The position numbers and the translations under genes were made by a program. Below, one piece after another: positions 55,346 to 64,000 of a stretch of 64,000 nt of DNA; position 1 is the stretch's first letter, and each line of letters starts with the position of its first letter. The notes under the pieces were generated by a model. The model was not told the origin of the DNA. It saw nothing but the letters and a program-made list of their open reading frames with translations, and did not search any database. This DNA is from Laburnicola sp. R22_1. Taxonomy: Eukaryota; Ascomycota; Dothideomycetes; Pleosporales; Didymosphaeriaceae. The stretch is from positions 2,294,001-2,358,000 of the forward strand of contig JACONQ010000005.1 in assembly GCA_014281115.1 (NCBI GenBank), in the 5' to 3' direction.

Positions 55346-58300
55346 ATGGCCGACGCCAACCCGGAGCTGCAGGCGAAGCTGCGCGAGCTGGACCACGAGC
55401 TGGACGAGGGCGACATCACGCAGAAGGGGTGCGTCGCAATGCCGCTGTCGCTGCCGCACATCCCGCGAGGCTAACACGTCGCCAGCTACGACAAGCGAAG
55501 AACCGTCCTCCTGTCGCAGTATCTCGGGCCTGCGCAGACGGAGCAGCTGCAGAACCGGCTGCGGCTCGCCAATCCATCGCCCGAGGGTGAGGGTGAGGGT
55601 TCGCGCTCTGCCTCGCTCGCCGCCCTCTCCGCCCCGCAGCCGCCCGCCCTCCACCTGCCGCCAGAAGAGGCTCCCTACGGCGCGCCAGCACCCAACAATG
55701 GCAATGGCAAGAGCGAGTACATGCCCTATCCGCCGAGCCAGGTCGGCCGCTTCCAGGAGCGACAGCTGGGGCTGCCCACCAATTCCCTCCAGCGGCGCCC
55801 TTCGTACGGCAGCGAGACCTTCATGCCCCGCCCAGGCACGCCCGAGACCTTCCCGTACTCGCGCGACGGGACCATGGCCTCCAACTTTGCCTTCAACCCG
55901 GACACACAAGGCGGCTTCGACGGCGGCTATGCCTCGCCTGGCGGCGCAGAGGTCAGCCGCCAGAGCACGATGCTGGACGCGCACCAGGGCTACTTCTCCG
56001 ACTTCACCGGCCAGCAGATGCAGGACAACCGCGACTCGTACCGAGGGCCAAACCGATACTCGTCCGGCGATGCTTTCTCTCCGACCGCCGCCATGGCCCC
56101 GCCCATGATGACCCAGGCCGACCTGCCTGGACGCGTCATCGAGAGCCAGCTCCCCCTCGAGCCGCGCGATCTTCCTTTTGACGTCTACGATCCCCACGAT
56201 CCCAACAGCCTCATGTCCAAGTACGACAACATCGGCGCAGTGCTGCGACACCGAGGGCGGACGCAGCCGCGACAGCCGGCATTTTGGGTGCTGGACTCAA
56301 AGGGGAAAGAGACGGCTTCGATAACGTGGGAAAAGGTCGCGAGTCGGGCGGAAAAGGTGGCCAAGGTGATTCGAGACAAAAGCAACCTGTACCGGGGCGA
56401 CCGGGTTGCACTGGTGTACCGGGACACGGAAATCATCGAGTTCGCCGTGGCGCTGATGGGCTGCTTTATTGCGGGCGTTGTGGCCGTCCCCATCAATAGC
56501 GTGGATGACTACCAGAAACTCAATCTTCTTTTGACCACCACCCAATCCCATCTTGCTCTTACTACCGATAACAATCTCAAGGCTTTTCATCGTGACATCA
56601 GCCAGAATCGTCTGAAATGGCCCAGCGGGGTCGAGTGGTGGAAAACCAACGAATTCGGCAGCTACCATGCAAAGAAACACGACGACACGCCTCCTTTGCA
56701 GGTGCCCGAAGTGGCCTACATCGAGTTCTCGCGTGCTCCGACTGGCGACTTGCGCGGCGTGGTGCTCAGCCACCGGACCATCATGCACCAAATGGCATGC
56801 GTCAGCGCCATCATCACTACCATTCCCACGGGCAGCAGCTCGGATACATTCAGCACCAGCTTGCGCGATAAAAATGGAAAATTTATTGCGAACCCTCCGA
56901 GATCATCGCCTACCGAGGTCATCTTGAGTTATCTGGATCCCCGCGAAAGCGCTGGTTTGATCCTCGCAGTGTTATACGCCGTCTATGGTGGACACACCAC
57001 TGTATGGATGGAGGCGCAAACAGTCGAAACCCCAGGACTGTATGCACACCTCATCACCAAGTACAAAACCACAATCATGGTGGCCGACTACCCTGGTTTG
57101 AAGCGGTCCGCATACAATTACCAAACAGATCCAATGGCCACCAGAAATTTCAAGAAGAACATGGATCCCAATTTCGCATCAGTGAAATTGTGTCTAATTG
57201 ATACACTGACGGTTGACACTGAATTTCATGAAATTCTTGGAGACCGCTGGTTGCGACCAATGAGAAATCCTCGAGCCAACGAGCTGATTGCGCCTATGCT
57301 GTGCCTGCCCGAACACGGCGGCATGATTGTGTCGGTAAGAGACTGGCTAGGCGGCGAAGAACGTATGGGTTGCCCCTTGAGCATGGAAGAGGAGGAGCCG
57401 GACGACGAAGAAGAGAAAGTCGAGGACACAGCGCCACCAAATGGATATTCCAGTCTGATCGGTGGAGGCATCACCAAAAAGACGAACCAGAAGAAGAGTC
57501 GCACCGAGCTAACAGAAATATTGCTGGATAAAGAGGCCTTGAAGATGAATGAAATCGTCGTTGTTGCGATGGGCGAAGAAGCAAGAAAACGAGCAAACGA
57601 ACCTGGAACAATGAGAGTGGGCGCTTTTGGATACCCTATACCGGATGCCACGCTGGCTGTTGTTGACCCGGAAACAAGTCTATTATGCTCACCATATATG
57701 GTCGGCGAGATTTGGATCGACTCTCCGTCGTTATCTGGTGGCTTTTGGCAGCTGCAAAAGCACACCGAGACCATTTTCCATGCGCGACCGTATCGCTTTG
57801 TCGAAGGTAGCCCGACACCCCAACTTTTGGAATTGGAATTTCTACGTACTGGTCTTCTGGGTTGCATTGTGGAAGGCAAGATTTTTGTGTTGGGTTTGTA
57901 TGAAGATCGCATTCGACAGCGAGTAGAGTGGGTCGAGCACGGCGTGTTCGAAGCCGAGCACCGCTACTTCTTTGTACAGCATCTTGTTACGAGCATCATG
58001 AAAACGGTGCCAAAGATTTATGATTGGTAAGATTTTGCTGTGAGATCCGTCATGTCGCTAATGAGTTGCAGCTCTGCATTTGATGCTCACGTCAACGGAG
58101 AATACCTTCCTATTATTCTGATTGAGACGCAAGCTGCGTCAACCGCACCGACGAATCCTGGAGGGCCACCACGCCAGCTGGATATTGCCTTCCTCGATTC
58201 GTTATCCGAGCGATGTATGGAAGTCTTGTACAACGAACACCATCTTCGTGTCTACTGTGTCATGATCACGGCGCCCAACACCCTGCCGCGAGTGATGAAG

Positions 58301-61300
58301 AACGGCAGACGGGAAATTGGCAATATGCTTTGCCGGAAGGAATTCGACAACGGCTCATTACCTTGCGTCCACGTCAAGTTTGGCGTAGAAAGAGCAGTCC
58401 AGAATATTGCTCTAGGCGATGACCCAGCGGGAGGCATCTGGTCGCCGCAAGCTTCCATGGCGCGCCAGAACTATCTGCTACTGCAGGATAAGCAGTATTC
58501 GGGCGTGGATCACCGCGAGGTGGTCATTGACGACCGCACCTCGACACCACTAAACCAGTTCTCAAATATTCACGACCTGATGCAGTGGCGGGTGTCACGG
58601 CAGTCCGAGGAACTCTCTTACTGTACTATTGACGGGAGAGGCAAGGAGGGCAAGGGCGTCAATTGGAAGAAGTTCGACCAGAAAGTGGCAGCAGTTGCTG
58701 TCTATCTGAGGAACAAGGCCAAGATAACATCCGGGGACCATGTCCTTCTCATGTACACGCACTCGGAAGAGTTTGTCTTCGCCGTCCACGCTTGCTTCGT
58801 GCTTGGCGCAGTTGCGATACCAATGGCACCGATCGACCAGAATCGATTGAATGAGGACGCTCCTGCACTATTACACATCATCGCAGACTTCAAAGTCAAG
58901 GCCATCATCGTCAACTCGGACGTGGATCATCTGCTCAAGACTAAGCAGGTATCACAGCATTTGAAGCAGTCTGCGGTCATCCTAAAGGTCAACCTCCCCA
59001 ACATCTACAACACTACCAAGCCTACCAAACAATCCAGCGGTTGCCGCGATCTGGGCTTGACGATAAAACCTGCGTGGGTGCAGTCGGGCTACCCGGTACT
59101 TGTGTGGACTTTCTGGACACCAGATCAAAGGCGGATAGCCGTTCAACTCGGTCATAGCACCATCATGGCGCTCGGTAAGGTCCAGAAGGAGACTTGCCAG
59201 ATGACGAGCACGCGACCCGTTCTTGGCTGTGTTCGCAGCACCATAGGGCTTGGTTTCATCCACACCTGCATCATGGGTATCTTCCTTGCAGCTCCTACCT
59301 ACCTCGTTTCTCCGGTCGACTTTGCGCAGAATCCCAACATCCTCTTTCAGACCCTTTCCAGATATAAGATCAAAGATGCCTACGCAACAAGCCAGATGCT
59401 CGACCACGCAATGTCGCATGGTGCCGGCAAGGCTATGCCCATGCACGAGCTGAAGAACCTCATGATAGCCACCGACAGCCGGCCCCGCGTCGACGTCTGT
59501 AAGTACTATTTCCGATGCTTCGGTGCTTATCCTAACCTGCACAGATCAACGAGTGCGCATGCATTTTGCCCCTGTCAGCCTTGACAGGACCGCCATCAAC
59601 ACAGTCTACTCGCACGTTCTCAATCCCATGGTCGCCTCGCGGTCGTACATGTGCATCGAGCCAATCGAGCTGCACCTCGACATGAACGCCCTACGCCGCG
59701 GCCTCATCATGCCCGCTGACCCCGATACGGAGCCCAATTCTCTGTACATTCAGGACTCTGGCATGGTCCCTGTCAGCACTCAAATCTCCATTGTCAACCC
59801 AGAAACTAACACGCTTTGCCTTGTGGGCGAGTATGGAGAGATCTGGGTGCAATCCGAGGCGAACGCATATAGTTTCTACATGTCCAAAGAACGCCTTGAT
59901 GCTGAGCGGTTCAACGGGAGGACGGTCGACGGAGACCCGAATGTGAGATATGTCAGGACGGGCGACCTCGGCTTCTTGCACAACGTTACCCGCCCCATTG
60001 GACCTGGCGGCGCTCCCGTTGATATGCAGGTTCTGTTTGTGCTCGGCAGTATTGGCGATACGTTTGAGGTCAATGGCTTGAATCATTTCTCCATGGACAT
60101 CGAGCAGTCGGCGGAGCAATGTCACCGGAACATTGTTCCTGGAGGCTGGTAAGTTACACATCTTACTCACTGCAGGCCCGCGTTAATGTTCTCGCAGTGC
60201 GGTCTTCCAAGCCGGCGGTCTTGTCGTCGTAGTCGTGGAAATCTTCCGTCGCAACTTCCTCGCCTCCATGGTCCCCGTCATCGTCAACGCCATCCTCAAC
60301 GAACACCAACTCGTCATCGACATCGTCGCTTTTGTTATCAAAGGCGACTTCCACCGCTCGCGCCTCGGCGAAAAACAGCGCGGTAAAATCCTGGCAGGGT
60401 GGGTCACGCGCAAGATGCGCACCATTGCGCAGTACAGCATTCGCGATGTCAGCGGCATGAATAACATCAACGAGGCCGCCGAGCCCGGGGTCCGCGCCAG
60501 CACCAGCACGTACAGGCATAGTGGCGGCCCGGGCAGCGTGAAGGGCGGCAGTATGCGCGCGAACAGCACGCTGGGAATGACAGCTGCGATGAACAGTCTG
60601 CAATTGCAGACAGGCACGGCACAGGAACTCCCCGCGCAACAACGCCAGATGAGCTTCGGTGCGCCCCTGCCGCAGGGCGTCTCGGAAATGCCTGGCGACC
60701 GATACCCAGAAAGCATCCCGGAGCTCGGCACCGGAAGCATCAACTCAGCGCGAGCCGGCGAAGAAGACACGCCTACCGAGCTCAAGCAGGAATTCCTACC
60801 CAGACAACACGACGAGGCCAATAACGATAACGCGCCAAATCAGCAGCAGTACGCGTCTGATTCCAATCACCAGCAATACGGCGCGACGGGCCTTTCTACC
60901 TCGCCGCTGCCGGATATCCTCCGTCCTGGTCTGCGCGACGAGGCGCCGCCTGATCAGCCGCATTATGCTAATAAACCGTATTTGAATTATCAGCAGGATG
61001 GGCGACAGTATCAGCAACAGCAGCAACAATCGTATCAATACCACAGTCTTGATAATCCTAGCTCTAGTAGTGGCCAACGGTGGCCGCTTGGGCCTGGGGC
61101 TTCATCGTCGTCGGAGTCGTCGCCGTATAAGGAAGAGGCACGGCAACAGCAGCAGCAGCGAGGTGGTGGTGGATTGAGAGTCGCGAATGCGGATGCGGGG
61201 GATAGCGATGGAGAGAGAGGTGCGGAGGCGGAGGGGGACAGTGCGTGGGAGCAGGATGCGCTGATGACGATGAATTTTGCGGGGTCGGGGCCGGATAGTA

Positions 61301-61317
61301 TTGCGAGGTTTAGATAG
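55346..61317 (+). CDS. cps1: Dip2/Cmr2/Cps1-type protein: DMAP1-binding domain plus two AMP-binding (FAAL-like) domains
   Basis: Five exons: 55346-55428, 55486-58026, 58072-59498, 59545-60148 and 60198-61317; 1924 residues. All introns are 45-57 nt and restore frame. The N-terminus (LQAKLRELDHELDEGDITQKGYDKRRTVLLSQYL) is a DMAP1-binding domain (PF06464). Two adenylate-forming domains follow. The first (from ~residue 300) has a phosphate-loop-like segment AYIEFSRAPTGDLRGVVLSH without the usual lysine. The second (from ~930) has a degenerate counterpart (VWTFWTPDQRRIAVQLGH), as typical of DIP2 proteins. A Gln/Ser-rich disordered tail (~1700-1924) ends FAGSGPDSIARFR. Homologues include yeast Cmr2, animal DIP2 (diacylglycerol homeostasis) and Cochliobolus CPS1, reported as a virulence-related adenylate-forming protein. 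Start MADANPEL is family-like. Confidence 0.92.
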
Positions 61318-62301
61318 GGGTTGAGTGGGGTGGGGAATTGGAATCGGATTTTGTTTTTGAGGGTTATGATGTGACTGTGTGTGTGCGTGTGCGTATGCGT
61401 GTGCTGTGTGTGTGAGAGTTGAAGGATTGGAGGGGTGTGTGTGATGTTGTGAACGTGTTTGCCAAGCGAGTTATGTTATATGGCGTGCATCTTGTATCCA
61501 ATATATATGATATGATATGTGTACCACCAACATGCTCAGATGGAAGGTGTGGAGTTGAGCCTGCTATTAGCTTCACGTCTCGTCGTGGCAGTAGATCATA
61601 CCACAGACTACCTACCTATTTACGCAGGGTAAGCCGTAAGGTCCAGTCCGTAGTACCTCAATTTTTGCACTCAGTGGGCAGACGCGAAACACCTTTTTCA
61701 TCGGGTCTCCTGCCGTGTGTGTATAGGAGCTCGAGGAAGACCAGGGCTGGCCAGCTACAGGGACGGGGAGTGTCGTCGCTACCTCAACGATAGCTAGGAT
61801 AAACAAGAGTCAACGTGGTACCCTAGGATGAATGATACTATGTCTGACTGTACTTATTTAACTATAATATGTTACCCTGGGATAAGTAATACTACGTCTA
61901 ACTATACTTTAACTTCTACACTATAATCATAGCTCCTAAAGCTATGAGATAATATAAATAATTAGAGTAGATTCGTGTTTTGCAGTGCTACAAGTGAGTA
62001 ATTTCCCCTCACGCGACACATCCACCTTACACATATTATAAAACTATTCCTTAATTCTTTTCACGCCCTCCTATATGCCTATTTAACTATAAATTTGTGG
62101 GGAGTAGATTTATCTAGCTCTTACCCTATTTATATCCTACGTTCTTTTTATCATCATCAGCGCTCAACTCGTTAAGAGGTTAAATGCTAAGGGGATAAAA
62201 ATCTTTACTAGGACTCGTGGAATGGGATAGTGGGACAAGGTATCTAGCAGCAGCGATGGATCTAGGAAGCCTGTGTAGAGTTAAAGGCCGGTAAAGGCTT
62301 T
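61318..62301. other. AT-rich decayed sequence right of dip2/cps1
   Basis: Starts with a GT-rich tract (61374-61412; 3' UTR side of dip2/cps1). From ~61800 it becomes strongly AT-rich with two similar segments near 61816-61850 and 61869-61900 (ACCCT/GGGATA...AATACTA/TACGTCT), resembling a short diverged direct repeat. No gene. Composition suggests RIP-affected DNA. Confidence 0.45.
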
Positions 62302-63660
62302 ATGGATTTTACATACCACAAACAGTGGGATTCGGAGTATCTTGGGATGTTGTCTTGTGTCTGGAATAGGGAATCTTTTGATATGATTGATAAGGGTCTA
62401 ATGCGGTTAATGAGGGCGGGTGCTGCGGCCGGATGCTATTCGGGTGCCATAACCTCCATTTCCACCCTCACGTCCTATATATCTCGCCAGCACCGTCGCA
62501 ATATGGTCTGTCGGCAGTGTAGTTGGGCCAGTAATCGGCGGCGCATTTGCACATAGCGATGCTACGTGGCGATGGGGCTTCTATATCAATGCGTGTGTGT
62601 GTGCTCTAAGTGCCCCAGGCTTGATCTTCTGTTTGCCCAGCATCGACCCCGCCCCGGGACTAACGTTCAAATAGAAGTTACGTACCCAGGATTGGGTCGC
62701 CATCGCCATTTTTCTGGCCGGGTCCGCCTGTTTTACCATGGCCCTTACATTTGGAGGTGTCATATACTCGTTCAGCAGTGGATTCGAGATTGCTCTTTGG
62801 CCAGTTTCTGGCATTTTACTCATCGTCTTCATCTTAGTCTCGATTTACCCTCCATTGGTAGCACCGGAGAACAGGCTATATCCTATTCATCTAGTAAAAA
62901 AACATGGAACTCACTATTCTACAATTTGCGATATTGGTAAACGCTGGGGTCATGATGACGACGCTTTACTATGTGCCCTTGGTCTCCCAGTTCACCAGAG
63001 GGGACGGTCCTTTGATCGCTGGTGTCCGGCTCTTGCCGTTTCTAGGCGCCTTAGTTTTCTTCTCGGTTTCGAATGGCCTTTTGATGCCTAGATTGGGCTA
63101 TCATATGCCATGGTATGTTCTTGGGACTGTATTGATTCTGGTTGGTTCCTCACTTATGTGTTCGTCCCCCGTGTTCCATTTTCTGCTCTGACTTCTTGCT
63201 AGTATATCTAAAGCTACGCTCGAACCTTGGACATCCGAAGCTCGGATTTACGGCTACACTCTGCTCATCGGAAGTGGGTGCGGATCGTTCTTCACAGCCG
63301 GCTTTTCCGTCGTTCTGGCTCTTGTCCCGGTCGCTGAACTTAGCAAATGGATAAGCTTCATGGCTCTTGTATGCAGAATTTTTCAACTGTCAGCCGGTAT
63401 GTACAATAGTTGACCGATATTTGTAGGGCAGAAGATGAGCCAGATCGTAATTCTCAGCCTGAGAGGATCGCTGTTCCATAATATTGGCCTCCAAGGGAGT
63501 TAGGGAGATTCTTCCCAACATCTCGACTGCAGACGCTATACATTTGACCACGGGGATCCACAGCCCGCAGTTCCAAGGACTCAGCCCGGTGCTTCAAGAT
63601 CGGGTGGTAGAGAAAGTCACATTGTCGATCCGCAACGTATTCATCGTCATGGTAACCCAC
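62302..63660 (+). pseudogene. DHA2-type MFS drug-efflux transporter, frameshifted
   Basis: Bounds are approximate. Pieces of a 14-helix MFS transporter occur in order in different frames. First is AGCYSGAITSISTLTSYISRQ (~62420-62500), then after a frame shift SVGSVVGPVIGGAFAH...TWRWGFYIN (~62500-62590). After an in-frame TAG (62672-62674) come FGGVIYSFSSGFEIALWP and YPPLVAPENRLYP. A one-base shift at the A7 run (62896-62902) precedes LTILQFAILVNAGV and RLLPFLGALVFF. After a likely intron (to ~63204) come ARIYGYTLLIGSGCGSFFTAGF and, in another frame, SPQFQGLSPVLQDRVVEKV (~63560-63620). The N-terminal quarter is missing. At least two frameshifts and one stop make it non-functional. DHA2 proteins export drugs or secondary metabolites, but no biosynthetic cluster is visible here. 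Confidence 0.75.
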
Positions 63661-63676
63661 ACTTCCAGTTATCTCG

Positions 63677-64000
63677 TCACAAAACATAACGTTCAATCTT
63701 CCTGTCCACAAGATTCGTCGACGGTGCACCGTCCAATTCTCCCTGTTGCTCAACCATCCCATTCATTTCGTGTACGGGATCATGGTTGTTAATGAATGTA
63801 GGAGTGCTTGCTTCTTTCTCGTACACTGCATTGCCATGTACTTCGGCCATATGGCCCTCGGCAGCCAATTCGCCCGGGGTGAGCTTCTTTGTTTTGGGGC
63901 GGCGGTGGAAGTAGATGGCGAAGCCTATCAAGCCCAATACGACGACGACAAGGGGAATGGTGATGCCTGTTGCTATAGCGACGGTATGGTCGTTCGACTT
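63677..64000 (-). CDS. C-terminus of a single-pass membrane protein (Mid2/WSC-like), partial
   Basis: Open from the right window edge to the stop at 63677-63679 (107 codons visible); the gene starts beyond the window. It reads a short polar stretch, then a membrane helix (AIATGITIPLVVVVLGLIGFAIYF) with a basic stop-transfer HRRPKTKK. A ~75-residue polar cytosolic tail ends KIERYVL. An extracellular region, one helix and a short polar tail is the layout of fungal cell-surface sensors and anchored glycoproteins, but the ectodomain is not visible. Its 3' end almost touches the remnant of the convergent MFS pseudogene. Confidence 0.65.
   Translation of the reverse strand, partial: KSNDHTVAIATGITIPLVVVVLGLIGFAIYFHRRPKTKKLTPGELAAEGHMAEVHGNAVYEKEASTPTFINNHDPVHEMNGMVEQQGELDGAPSTNLVDRKIERYVL

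Noticed and set aside
55292..56251. 319-codon frame antisense to dip2/cps1
   Set aside because: Compositional shadow over the DMAP1-binding and linker exons; no family resemblance.
1..64000. tRNA, rRNA, CRISPR array or bacterial operon
   Set aside because: No cloverleaf with A and B boxes, rRNA core, or spaced direct repeats were found on reading either strand; small RNAs cannot be excluded by eye.

Overview
This looks like nuclear DNA of a filamentous ascomycete (Pezizomycotina). The genes are compact and have 43-125 nt GT-AG introns, often with a CTAAC-like branch site. The gene set is fungal: Utp10, Nrde2, Dip2/Cps1, AA9 LPMO with CBM1, Zn2Cys6 factor, Fre-type reductase. Dead transposons and dead genes carry in-frame TAG/TAA stops of the kind produced by repeat-induced point mutation (RIP). 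A Dothideomycete is a guess only; no rRNA, tRNA, CRISPR array or bacterial operon was seen.

Left flank (1-2.7 kb): AT-rich degenerate DNA holding a two-exon small secreted-protein pseudogene with two premature stops. Core block (2.7-17 kb): nrde2 (-) and utp10 (+) are head to head, followed by a DENND11/Anr2-like gene (+) and leu4 (+), which has a perfect general-amino-acid-control site upstream. Transposon island (17.6-22.4 kb): a dead hAT element with terminal inverted repeats and an 8-bp target duplication, interrupted by a dead Fot1/pogo-type element with its own ~61 bp inverted repeats and TA duplication.

Middle (22.4-46 kb): a long gene-free leader, glutamate decarboxylase (-), a Zn2Cys6 regulator (-), a 3.3 kb gene-free block, mitochondrial phosphatidylserine decarboxylase (-) head to head with a HERP/Usa1-like ubiquitin-domain ER protein (+), an unrecognised three-exon gene (-), an AA9-CBM1 cellulose oxygenase (-) and a ferric-reductase-type flavocytochrome (-).

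Accessory stretch (46-53.5 kb): low gene density with small unrecognised genes, a 17-bp minisatellite, and a perfect 40-unit TTTCCC array inside the putative intron of a small gene. Right block (53.6-61.3 kb): a peroxisomal TesB-like acyl-CoA thioesterase ending in SKL (-) lies head to head with the large Dip2/Cps1 adenylate-forming-domain protein (+). Right end: AT-rich DNA, a decayed DHA2-type MFS transporter, and the C-terminus of a single-pass membrane protein running off the window.

Functional themes are housekeeping (ribosome biogenesis, RNA surveillance, leucine synthesis, phospholipid synthesis, lipid metabolism) interleaved with accessory secreted or redox enzymes and repeat debris. 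All exon borders were deduced by eye from splice signals, frame continuity and family sense, not from RNA.
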